This document shows, piece by piece, positions 1 through 9,189 of a stretch of DNA of 32,571 bases (positions within the stretch are counted from its first letter, which is position 1; each line of letters begins with the position of its first letter). The DNA is taken from NCBI GenBank assembly GCA_024364805.1, contig CM044497.1, positions 68,054,002 through 68,086,572 of the forward strand, read 5' to 3'. The translations under genes and the position numbers were made by a program. The notes under the pieces are model-generated. The model searched no databases and was not told where the DNA came from. It saw only the letters and a program-made list of their open reading frames with translations. This DNA comes from Euprymna scolopes. Its lineage: Eukaryota > Mollusca > Cephalopoda > Sepiida > Sepiolidae.

Positions 1-119
1 AGAGAAATTACAAGTTTTTTTATATTTTATTCGCAGTTTTATGTTAGGGGTGCCAAAAATTCCCAAAAAATTCTGATACACCTAGTGCTTATCTAAAGCA
101 TTTTATCGTCCATGTGTAT

Positions 120-194
120 TATTAATAAAACTTCAATTTTACTTAAAAATACTATTTTTAAAAAATAGCACGGTAACTTGAGTGTATAAGCACC
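120..194 (+). repeat. Partial MITE, right end (28-bp TIR family, copy 1)
   Basis: The stretch ends in a version of the terminal inverted repeat seen whole at 7703-7899 and 32084-32292: an AGCACGGTAACTTGAG block followed by TGTATAAGCACC. The 40 bases before it (an AAAATACTATTT block and an A-rich run) also match the reverse strand of the 7.7 kb copy. No matching left end is visible in positions 1-120, so this is either a truncated copy or one whose other end has decayed. It has no coding capacity. Confidence 0.6.
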
Positions 195-1440
195 AAAGTT
201 TCTCCTATTCAATTTTTAAGTTTGAATGGAATTTTTTTTTTTAAACTTGTTTCTGACGTTAAAAGAATATTACCAAAATATTCCTTTTCTTAATCAAAAA
301 CTGATGTTTTCTAAATAATTAAAAATAAAAAAATGTATACCTCATCACTGTAAACCACTTTGTAAACAAACATTTTGTTATGAATTTACATGAGGACATT
401 GCATGGCACTCAAAAAAACAATGAATATCGGCACTTGCTATCATTTCTATCGAGGCACATGTAAAAAGTTCCGAACCAATTCTTTTCACATTTTATAACA
501 AAAGAAATAAATATATTAGCTATTACATACTGCTTGAATGAAGTTTCTATATTGATTTATTTTTCTACTAGAAAACCTCAACTTAAAGATGTTCTAACTT
601 TTGACTGGAAAGTCACACGTGATAAAGACAATTTTTTTCTCTTATTATTTTAAAAATGTCAAATGTCATTGACTAGTAAAACTTCAGTGTCGAGTATTTA
701 TATGAACAGACCTAAAATACGTGTGTTCAAAAAAGTCATCTACCACTCACAGACACGCCATGGCAGTGTATTTTGTTGTTAATAGGCAGAATTAAATTGC
801 AATTTCTTAGAATATACAAATCGCAACAAAAAATATTAAAATAAAGAAAATTTTATTTTGAACCCATTAATCTTGACGTAGGTGAAATCCAATTATTACT
901 GATTTAAAAATATGATTGTCAGATTAAGTAGCAGAATGTGCCTTGTCCAGCGCTAAGCTGGACGTCCTTTGGTATTAATACACATGCATGATTTTCAATT
1001 AGACATTCAAAATATCAATTTCATTCATTATTTACCAAGAAAGCATCGAGTACTGTTTAAGTGTAAATACAAACTTTAAAGTTGGTTTTAAAAACCAATA
1101 CTCATCAACTATCAGCACATATGTAATAGCGTAACGGTGTTGTTCTAATGAAGCCAAATATATGTACAGTCACAAAAGAAATGAAAACTTTAACACAAAC
1201 TTTTCAAATGTAAAAAAAAATTATTTTCTGTTTACCACGTTAGTCAACTAGACTAACAGCATGTTCTCTGAGCACCACATGGACCAGCTATCATTACATG
1301 GCACAAGACATGGCTGGCTGTCAATACACAGCACTAGACATCAAAGTGAGAAGAGAAAGTGCTGTTGTGTGCTTGCCGAGCATAACTTTCCACATGTCTT
1401 CTGTTTTTCTCTCCTCCCCTTTCCTTCCGATCCTTATCCC
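195..1440. other. AT-rich intergenic, no gene seen
   Basis: Only short chance reading frames are present, such as a 73-codon plus-strand frame at 1261-1482 with biased, unconserved-looking sequence that runs into the next foldback. No domain, RNA or repeat is recognised. Confidence 0.6.
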
Positions 1441-1443
1441 AAT

Positions 1444-1854
1444 CAGGGCGCTACATTGAGAGTGAAACAGTCACATTTGTGAGTGATTTTTCAAAGTGGC
1501 GACTAGAAATAATCTATAATTATCTTCTGGCGATTGTATTTCTTTCACTGACAATCTTCCAAAGCTCACTACTGAGTGAAAAATATCTTTTCAACTTTTT
1601 TAAAAAATAAAACGAACAAAGTTAAATTATTTAAACAATAAAAGTTTAATAGAATTATATACTTTTTTTAACAAAGGCCGTTTAAAAACATTTGGAGAAA
1701 ATTCAAATGTTTATGTTCAAGTATCAACATAAAATTCAGTGAATATTTAGAATTACTCCTTGGAAGATTGTCAGTAAGCGTTTCATTATTTCTAGTCGCC
1801 ATTTTGAAAAATCACTCGCATATGCGACTGTTTCACACGCAATGTAGAGCCCTG
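1444..1854. mobile_element. Foldback/MITE-like element with about 100-bp inverted arms
   Basis: The left arm (1444-1563) and right arm (1757-1854) are inverted copies of each other. Both contain the outer block CAGGGC(G/T)CTACATTG, then GTGAAACAGTC, GAGTGATTTTTCAAA and TGGCGACTAGAAATAAT, and finally CTGACAATCTTCC. They are separated by about 190 bp of AT-rich sequence. Ends beginning CAGGG resemble hAT-type non-autonomous elements, but I found no 8-bp target duplication next to the ends, so superfamily assignment is a guess. There is no transposase reading frame. Confidence 0.7.
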
Positions 1855-1856
1855 TC

Positions 1857-2480
1857 ATACATAGATCTGATGGAAGTTGAAATTCGACACATCTGATTCC
1901 ATAATGAAAGAATCTGACTAATTGAACCTAACTCATTTTCGTCTGTAAGGAACCTAAAAATTTACTGACGACAAACTTTTGATTAAAAAGGAAATTAAAT
2001 GTCATTAAAATAAAAGTTATTTTGTAAGATAAGGCAATTTCTTGTTTTTATGTACATTATCATCCATCAACCCTCCTTTTTTTTTTAAAGATGGGATCAC
2101 CCGATTGTTGATAATACAATGCAAAGTATTTTTTTTTTTTTTTTTAATTTCATCTGGCGTCACTGTTTTGTTGGACTCTAAAATACACTTTTTTGATCTT
2201 TGAACTAAGAACACCTGTCCTGTTCAAAGATGGTAATATTAAGATGTTTGCATTCATGCTAGATGTCCACAGGATGGAAATATATCAAACTCCTACAAAC
2301 GTTTCCAAATAGACCGACATTACCAGATATATTTTGAAACTCCATTAATCAGTGCACAGATGTATATGTTTCAGTTTGAACAAGCGTGCTACAATTAGTA
2401 ATGCCCATCAACAATAAAAACGCTTTGGATATCTAAAGATTTCAAGATTGTTCTACTAAAATGATCACATTTCAGAAACC
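1857..2480. other. AT-rich intergenic, no gene seen
   Basis: Contains long T tracts (about 2080-2145) and no supported gene. A 65-codon minus frame at 2017-2214 is largely a translation of the T tracts. Confidence 0.6.
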
Positions 2481-2481
2481 A

Positions 2482-2914
2482 AAAGAGGCGTTGCAAGCTT
2501 GTCTATGCTCTATTGCTATTTTTATGGCAAGCGTTCGACTGAGCTCCAATCTATGGTCCCTCCCTTGCTAAACTTTCACACAAAACACTTTACCAGACAT
2601 AACCACTATGTGATTTCCTCCGCTCCCTATCTGTGCCTAAATCGAAATGCAGATTCCATGAACATAGCTTCTTTCCCAAAACTGCCTGCCTGTGGCACAC
2701 TGTTCTGCTGATTTGCTTCCCATTTGAATACAACATGATAGCTTTCAAATCCAATGTAAACAAGTTTTTATTAAGCTGTTTTAATAAATAATCAAATTCT
2801 ACCCAATTCAAACCATTAACAATTACTACACTGCCACTTTAAATTCATTAACCCTTATCCTTCAGTGGCTTTTAACCTTGATAAGTGGTGACTCAGAAGT
2901 TAAAAACAAAAAAC
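2482..2914 (+). mobile_element. LINE-A copy 1, 5'-truncated 3' end
   Basis: This is a plus-strand remnant of the carboxy-terminal end and 3' untranslated region of a non-LTR retrotransposon. The reading FYGKRSTELQSMVPP at about 2517-2562 corresponds to the FHGRCSPELQSLVPP block of the better copy at 18.9-19.45 kb, and AFKSNVNKF follows near 2741-2768. It ends with the family's tail, 'acccttatcc ... ataagtggtgact', and an A-rich run. The frame is broken several times. It lacks everything upstream, as usual for 5'-truncated LINE insertions. The clade appears to be in the Jockey/CR1 group, judged from the C-terminal style 'WNSLP..CFP..YNL..FKSN(I/V)N' in the other copies. Confidence 0.8.
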
Positions 2915-3595
2915 ACCACCACTTTCTTTAGAAATGAGTATCTTTTACATACTTTAATAAATAATAATCTACATGATATATTTGAAGAGTTTTTTTAGAA
3001 AAGTAATAATAAAAATGTTAACACTGAAATGCCCATTTTGCATCAGATGTTTTTAACCCCACTACATAGAAGATCACTATCACTCCCTTATGAGGAATTT
3101 TGTCATGAAATTTGGAAAATAATTAGAAAAAAACATTAATTTCATTTATTGTTGTGATATGAACGAAATTTGTCCATTTTTTTGTTGTCTTAAAAATAAA
3201 ACTTTAATGTATTTCAAATATGTTTTTTTCTAAATATTTTTAGTACCCCAAGTAATGAGTAAATTAATGTTTTCGTTATATTTATGTGTTAAAATTATAA
3301 TTCTGTGTTGATTCCCCTTTTGGTACGAAATGTTTTTAAATAAGGCCCCCACCCCCGCCAAATTGTAACATATTTTTCAACGTTTTTAAACAATTTAAGT
3401 AGTAGCACTAATAATTACAACCTAAGCAGAAACGGTAACTGTTGTTAGCTAAGTTTGAAATCGACGAGTTTTGTGAATTACTGAAACAAAAACAAAAAAC
3501 ATATGATTTGTTTTGCATAGAGAAATAAACAAACTGCTCTAAAATGCTAAAATGGCCTGGTGTTTGGAGGTGTATGCTGAGCAAAAAAAAAGTCG
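2915..3595. other. AT-rich intergenic, no gene seen
   Basis: Homopolymer-rich sequence with a short C-rich patch near 3345-3358. No reading frame or repeat is recognised. Confidence 0.55.
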
Positions 3596-3924
3596 ATTTT
3601 TTTAACTTTGAACCCTATTAGGACCCCTTAAAATTTATTGTTTTGGGCTCAAATCAAGTTATTAAGTTAGATCCATGTCCAAGGAACCTTTATCTAAAAT
3701 TTCAAGTCTTTAGACCCAAAATTATCGGAGGAGTTTGGTAGAGTTCTCAAAGGTCAAATCGTTGAACTTTGACCCCTTAAAAGCCAAATTTCTAACCGAA
3801 ACTGATCACATAGATTTTCCCAAATCTCAGTACTATGTATATCAAATTTCAAGTTGTAGACTTAAAATTGACAGAGTTATTGCGTAGGGAAATGTACACA
3901 GACACACACAGACGGACACGTTCA

Positions 3925-3928
<4 letters not shown>
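3596..3928 (+). repeat. Unclassified interspersed repeat ending in ACAGACACAC tract
   Basis: Two diverged units about 147 bp apart (around 3697-3735 and 3843-3880) share an ATTTCAAGT core, a TAGAC(C/T) block and an AAAATT(G/A) block. The second unit runs into 'acagagttattg' and then an ACACAGACACACACAGACGG tract. A third unit with the same core and a similar AGACACAGACAAACAAAC tail lies at 24.58-24.69 kb, so this is a dispersed family and not local duplication only. No coding capacity is seen. It could be the 3' end of a LINE or SINE; I do not recognise which. Confidence 0.55.

Positions 3929-3964
<36 letters not shown>
3929..3964. repeat. (TA)n microsatellite
   Basis: An alternating TA run of about 16 units directly follows the ACAGACACAC-type repeat. 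Such sites are unstable and may define the end of the neighbouring repeat insertion. Confidence 0.9.
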
Positions 3965-3965
<1 letters not shown>

Positions 3966-4369
3966 TATTTCTAGCAATTTTTCAGTGTGTTCATATATAA
4001 ATGCTTAAAAGAAAAAGAAAAAAAGGAGAATCACATATTTTGGAGAGGCGGGGGGGGGTTTAATCTACAATAATACCCAAGAAATTTTGCAATATATTCA
4101 TTTTTAAACACAGTCCTAGTATTAGGTTTCAGTTTCTTGTACATAAAATGCATTAGAATTCAACTTTGAGTTCTTTAACATTTTTTTTAAGGTATTGCAG
4201 TATGTTTATGTCCATTTATTGCAAATTACTTGGAAACCATTTATTTCTGGAGATTTTCAGTACCATATTTGGATTCCTTGCACAAAAAATACATTTAAAT
4301 AACAAATTTCATTGCTTAATCTTGTGTCTTTACAAAAATATACCATTTTTAATGGAAAAGTAGCGTGAT
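3965..4369. other. AT-rich intergenic with a G9 tract, no gene seen
   Basis: Contains an A/G-rich run and a nine-G tract at 4050-4058. The 65-codon plus frame at 4166-4363 is rich in Phe, Leu and Ile codons from the AT bias and shows no domain. Confidence 0.5.
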
Positions 4370-4605
4370 GATGGCACCAAGATATTTAAAGCTCTTTATC
4401 TCTTCAAGAACAATTGAGGATGAAGAATACTTTGAACAAAGCTGAACGAGCATATTTTTGTCTCCAAGGAATATATTTTTACTTCAATCTACGGTGCAAC
4501 ATGCTGAATCGCATTAATAAGAGACTGGACATCAGCAAATTTTTCACCAAGGCATTATCATCATCTTTTGACCGTAGTTCATACGCTCCCAGTTCCACAT
4601 AACTG
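4370..4605 (-). pseudogene. Decayed LINE (LINE-C type) reverse-transcriptase fragment
   Basis: On the minus strand, positions 4364-4437 read IVLEEIKSFKYLGAIIT. This is the well-known 'EEV.SFKYLG..I' motif found after the catalytic core of many LINE reverse transcriptases. Just upstream, in another frame, FADVQSLINAIQHVAP and then VKIYSLETKI (about 4445-4545) fit the 'DL..LI......GL.IN..KTK' segment. The frame changes at least once and contains internal stops, so it is dead. It may belong to the same kind of LINE as the RRLRWLGH-like scrap at 15.25-15.54 kb. Identification rests on these short motifs only. Confidence 0.55.
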
Positions 4606-4639
4606 CTTCCAGGTCCTGTTTCTCAATATTAGTATCCCT

Positions 4640-5580
4640 CGCAATCATATCTGGGTATATGAACATTTTCATTCTGGAGTAGGTAACAGGATCCCACAGA
4701 AGTAGGGAAAGAATAATTTCATTTACTGCTCTAGAACAATGACATGCAAACTAAACACATATGACCATGTAGCTTAATATCATCTGTCTAGCCTAAGTCT
4801 TTGATGGCAAAGTTGTGACAAACAATTACACGTGAAACTCTTCAAAGCAACCAAAGTTGACTCAGCCAATTGAAAAGTGTTGGTAAAAGAACACATTGTT
4901 TTCATCTGGATTGTAAATGCACCAATTAAATCTTCACTCTGAAATGAATCTTCAAACATTTTTGGTGTCCCCAGCAAAGGAAAGTCATCAGTTTTATTGA
5001 TTGCGTTATTTATTCTTAGTATTCCTACTCATTTTAATCTTTATTTTTCAGTCTTTGCAAATTATTTGCAGTAGGTTGACCTTAACTGTTAAGTAGCTCA
5101 ACCAAGTTGAAATAATTTCTAGTTGCTGGACTATGCACTTTTACCCAAACTCAACTTGATTACAAGTCCAAACTTGGTGTTTCCATTTACGTTTTGCTGT
5201 TATCAATCATTTGTTTATCATCCTCGCACGTTGAAGGGTGTATGTAAAAGCTAATAATGGTATAGAAAGAAATATATTAAAATTTAATGATTGCAAAGTC
5301 TATGTGTGGAAGACAAGTCAAAACACATAGAGAGCGAAAAAAATCTCTTTCAATTGCCAACAAGTTATTAAGGAATGGAATTAAAAAGGCCATACTATAA
5401 AAACTAGTTATTAGTGAAACTTTTAAACTCATTAAAAAACGGGCAAAAGTTTTAGACTGTTGAATTAAAATGAGTGTTTTATGTCAAACTGATGGTTGAT
5501 TATGGTTAAATTTGTGCCCACTTTTGCATTAAATACTAATCCCTATTAGTTTGTATCAATCCCTAATTATGCATCAAACA
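4640..5580. other. Intergenic, no gene seen
   Basis: Mostly AT-rich single-copy-looking DNA. The stretch 4640-4740 is slightly less AT-rich and could be further upstream sequence of the LINE scrap at 4.37-4.6 kb, but I see no motif that proves it. Confidence 0.45.
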
Positions 5581-5582
5581 GA

Positions 5583-6012
5583 TTTTTTTTTTTTTTTACA
5601 AAGGAGTCACCACTTATCAAGCCCCAGAGGCCACTTGAGGATAAAGATTAATGAGTGTACAGTAGTCAATGTGGGACAATATCGTAATAATAGTTAGTAG
5701 TGAAAATTTGGTAAATTAGATTACTTAAAGGGATGATTCATCAAGAACTTGTTTATGTTGGACTTGAAGATGACCATGTGTTCATGGAATCTACATTTAG
5801 GTTTAGGCACAGATAAAGAAGGGAAATTATTGATAATGGCTTCATTTAGACAAGTGTTTTCGTGAAAGTTTGGAAAGAGAGGACCATAGATTAGAGCCCA
5901 GATGAGCACTTGCCATGAAAATAACGATAAAGCAGAGACAGACTCGCAACGTGGGAAAGAGGTTGCAGAAAAGAGAAAAGGGCATCTAGTAGCATTACAA
6001 GTTCATTTTTTT
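5583..6012 (-). mobile_element. LINE-A copy 2, 5'-truncated 3' end
   Basis: A minus-strand copy of the LINE-A 3' end. It begins, on the plus strand, with a T run (the poly-A tail) and the family's terminal sequence (AGTCACCACTTATCAAG), then the 3' UTR and the C-terminal reading frame. The minus frame at 5721-5909 ends in FKSNINKFLMNHPFK, matching FKSNINKLLANRPLK of copy 5. Compared with copy 5 it lacks the segment encoding the RTARQWNSLP region. It stops near 6012 within sequence encoding the QNRLC..VG block. Confidence 0.85.
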
Positions 6013-6920
6013 CTTTTTAGATAATTGTTATTTTATCAACTTGCATGAAAAGAGCTATGTAAAAGATGCTTAAAACCGTTTGAATTATGCAAATACCATC
6101 AGTAGTTCAAAAGTTATGAGAATTTTAAGTGCCAAAATTTAGGCTTTCCCGTGGACATTTTTCTTTAGAAAAAGTGGGCTAAATTATGGACCTCAACATT
6201 TCAAGAAATTTGGTAATTTCACAACCATTTATTTATTTTTCAAGCTATTCTCATGAAACTTGGTACTCTTATGTAAAATTGTGTGCTCTTTCAGATTATG
6301 CAGTCAAATCTGATGTATCTCTTTACCATAAGCCATGAATTATAAATTCAGATGTACAAATTTCAATTTTTTTTTAAACTGGTGCATGGTATCATACAGT
6401 GGGTATCTATTCATGAACAAAACTAAGTATTATAATGGTATTTAAATATAGCTTTATTGAGAATAGGTATTTACTTGCCTCCCCACCAAAGGAGAGCTTA
6501 ATCTGGGATGTAGCCATTGAATGCCAAAAGAGCATTCATGGCCAGTATTTACTACTCTCCTCAAAGAAAAGAAAAAAATTGAGTAGATAGAAATAAATCA
6601 AAGAAAATTTTTCATATAGATTTTGGATTTCTGTAAAAGATGGAAATTCCCATAATCGACCAGAACTTATGCATTTTGGGACCAGTCCCATTTTCAATTT
6701 TATAAATCTATCTGGCCCAAAATATACCCCTATTTTCTGAGATGCAATCATAAATTGTACTCTACATGAATCCTTGATGTAGCTTTCACAGTACCAGAAT
6801 ACAAGGAATCCTGATAAGCAGCAACTATATATTCACCAGTTGATGATAATTTTTGTCATTTCTATTCTGTTGTTTTACTGAAAATTCAACTATGTAAACA
6901 AAGAAATAAAACGGTAATTC
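6013..6920. other. AT-rich intergenic, no gene seen
   Basis: No supported gene or RNA. A 71-codon minus frame at 6536-6751 shows no domain. Confidence 0.5.
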
Positions 6921-7279
6921 TTTATCTTGTTTCCATCTTAACATTTAAAATGATTACTTTTATAAGATTTAGAGTATGCTGAAAACGAATATCGCATTTA
7001 AATTTTCTGCAAATAAGTAGTTTTCCGGATATTAAGCAACTTCATTTCTTATGTTATCGCTGGTGGCCATCTTGGTCCATGCAAACACGACCCTGAGAAA
7101 CTATGCGCAAATGCGCGTACCAAGATGGCAACAGCAATAACATAAGAAATGACATTGCTTAATATCCGGGCAGCTACTTATTTGTGGAAAATTTAAATGC
7201 GATATTCGTTTTCAGCATACCCGAAAACCTTAAAAGGTAGTCATTTTAAAGAAAAATGTTAAGGTGGAAACAAAGTAAA
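6921..7279. mobile_element. Foldback (MITE-like) element, arms of about 160 bp
   Basis: The left arm (6921-7078) and right arm (about 7117-7279) are nearly perfect inverted copies, including 'cttaacattt', 'tgctgaaaacgaatatcgca', 'gatattaagcaa', 'tttcttatgttat' and 'gccatcttgg'. The spacer of about 40 bp at 7079-7116 contains a smaller palindrome (atgcgcaaatgcgcgt). There is no reading frame. Arms of this size with little spacer can extrude as a cruciform or be transcribed as a long hairpin RNA. No target duplication was identified, so it is called from arm structure only. Confidence 0.8.
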
Positions 7280-7446
7280 AATTTGCAAAATGCATCAGAA
7301 TGAAATTCTTTATTGAATCGCCTAATTATTGTTGTTGTTATTATTATTTAGATATCCTCAGTTAAACAAAAATACAAAACGGTTTTGTTTTACAAATTTG
7401 AAAAAAAATGGTCTTGCCAATGAGTTAAAAAAAGTTTTTTTAAATT

Positions 7447-7523
7447 ATACAAAATACTATTAGAAACCCACCCAATAAATATCAGGAGGACATTTATTGG
7501 TTGGGTTTAACAGTATTTTGTAT
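7447..7523. repeat. Hairpin, about 32-bp arms with 11-nt loop
   Basis: The arms at 7447-7480 (ATACAAAATACT...CCCAATAAAT) and 7492-7523 (ATTTATTGGTTGGG...TTTTGTAT) are inverted copies with only a few mismatches, around the loop 'atcaggaggac'. It is probably a palindromic miniature element, or less likely a hairpin-RNA locus. Confidence 0.85.
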
Positions 7524-7702
7524 ATTTCTAAGTTGTTGTCGAGATTTCAAAGACATGAGATATCATGTGGCTATTTTTCTTGTGCTTGTGTAACGCTCGG
7601 CACTAACTTTTTAAATAAACAAACATTTTATATTAAATAAATACACTAAAAACTTATCCATCTAGGCAGAAGAGTAACTTATCTTGCCTTTGGTAATATT
7701 TG

Positions 7703-7899
7703 GGTGTTTATGCACTTATGTTACCATGCTATTTTTTCAAATAGTATTTTCAAGTTAAAGTCAAGTTTCACAATATCTTTTTTTTATTTAATTGTTAGGT
7801 AAAAGTACAGAATAATTAACAACCTTTCCTCCCCATGTTAAGAATGGGTTTCTAAACAATAACATTATTTCAGCATGGTAACATAAGTACACAAGTACC
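7703..7899 (-). mobile_element. MITE, 28-bp TIR family, copy 2 (complete)
   Basis: A 197-bp element with terminal inverted repeats of 28 bp: left GGTGTTTATGCACTTATGTT then ACCATGCT, right AGCATGG then TAACATAAGTACACAAGTACC. The interior contains a 'tccccatgttaagaatgggtttct' block that matches, in inverse orientation, the copy at 32084-32292 and the partial at 24689-24800. It has no coding capacity, so it would have depended on an unseen transposase. No convincing target-site duplication is visible, so the superfamily cannot be named. Confidence 0.8.
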
Positions 7900-8020
7900 T
7901 TTTATTTGTTATATATTTGTTTTCTTTTTTTATTTATTTTTACCCCTAAAAAACAATTCTACCTGAAGTACAATAAAAAGTTATAAATAGCATGATCACA
8001 GAAATGCATGTACTTAGTAC

Positions 8021-8081
8021 ATTTTGTTGTTTTTTGACGCTTTTAGTACATTGTATTAAAAGCATTAAAAAACAACAAAAT
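8021..8081. repeat. Hairpin, 29-bp arms with 3-nt loop
   Basis: The left arm ATTTTGTTGTTTTTTGACGC...AGTAC (8021-8049) and right arm GTATTAAAAGC...AACAACAAAAT (8053-8081) pair with three mismatches, all of the transition type. This is a near-perfect palindrome with no known function. Confidence 0.85.
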
Positions 8082-8222
8082 AGTGTTGGCTTGATATTGC
8101 TTGCAAATAAAATTTGAAAAGCTTGAAAATAATTTTTTTAAATTGACAAACTCAGAATAAAAAATGACTAGTAAGACGAAAGCAGAAAAACAGATTTTTT
8201 TATTTTTAAAAGAATACTATAG

Positions 8223-8291
8223 TCAGCTCAGTGTTGGTCAGTGCATTAGCGCATAGCGAGCCGTTTTACCCGTTAAGCGGATTTGAATTTC
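8223..8291 (+). other. Possible tRNA-like (SINE head) or decayed MITE end
   Basis: CAGCTCAGTGTTGGTCAG resembles a polymerase III A box, and GGATTTGAATTTC, about 50 bp later, resembles a B box. No cloverleaf with a good acceptor stem can be drawn, so it is not a working tRNA gene. Alternatively, GGTCAGTGCATTAGCGC resembles the end of the 28-bp-TIR MITE (CAGTAAGTGCATTAGCACC). Both readings are weak. Confidence 0.25.
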
Positions 8292-8850
8292 TATAAAAGA
8301 TAACATTTTAAAGAAATTTCCGCACAATTAATAATTATCAAATATTTACATATTATACATGAAAATAATTCTGAAACTATAACTATATGAAAATTGATAA
8401 TGTATGCTGATGTATCTTATCAATTTTGAAATATTCTTCGTTCACTTTGCTTGGTCGTAAGTTTGCTTCCTGTGGTAGTAAAAACATAAATCAGTCCAGT
8501 AGAGATGGACTTCTACGTTTATATAGCCTGTAAAATTCCAGCCATATCCAATCAAATTTGACCTCACGCATGTGTATCCAAACGTAACGTATAAAATGTA
8601 AACATTGAAAAAGTTTTCCTTTATGCTGTCGTCATTTTTGACCGTTTTTCATTTTTAATTTGGAGCATAAAAACATTGAACGCATAAAAGAAAAATAAAT
8701 TAACATCATTGGAATGCTTATTTTATTCTATTTCCATCAATGTAATTCTTTTAAAAATTGACCAATAAATAAAAAAGATATGACTTATTGAAGCACATTA
8801 GGTATGTAATATTGTTGATGTCCACAAAAATACAGCGTACACACACTTGT
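8292..8850. other. AT-rich intergenic, no gene seen
   Basis: No reading frame, RNA or clear repeat is recognised. Confidence 0.5.
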
Positions 8851-8851
8851 A

Positions 8852-9188
8852 ATGCTATCACTAGGCTATGAAGTCTATTTTGAACTCTATCAAAGCAGGA
8901 TAATCTGCTTCTAACAGATGTCTAGGACGTATTTGGCTCTTGTACAGGAAGAGAATTGCATTGGCAGTGAGATATCTACTTAAGCAGTAGAATGATCCAA
9001 CCATTTTTTCAACGACCTTGCCAACGAATTTGATGTACGCGTTCCACTTCAAATCAGGAGTAAAGGTTAAACCTAGAAGCTTGTCAAAACATGGAGCTTC
9101 CCCAAGATGAGTGCCATTCATTTCACTTGATGCCAGACAGGAGTCAGATGCCATAATACTTAGTTTGTTGATTCTTATCAAAAAAGTC
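8852..9188 (-). pseudogene. LINE-A copy 3, internal C-terminal fragment
   Basis: A minus-strand open frame of 106 codons (8861-9181) covers the segment after the reverse-transcriptase core: INKLSIMASDS, then LLGLTFTPDLKWNAYIK, KMVGSFYCLSRYLTANA and ILFLYKSQIRP. Sequence matching copy 4 (14.45-15.1 kb) starts at YIK. The MEYCCHI.AGV block of copy 4 is missing between SQIRP and the following residues, so there is an internal deletion. Unlike the other LINE-A copies it has no family 3' tail; the match stops at about 8852 in the VQNRLCSL region. So this is a rearranged remnant, not a simple 5'-truncated insertion. Confidence 0.8.
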
Positions 9189-9189
9189 T

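Noticed and set aside
4166-4363. 65-codon plus frame resembling a membrane peptide
   Set aside because: Hydrophobic residues arise from TTT/ATT/TTA codons in AT-rich DNA. No conserved feature or supporting context.
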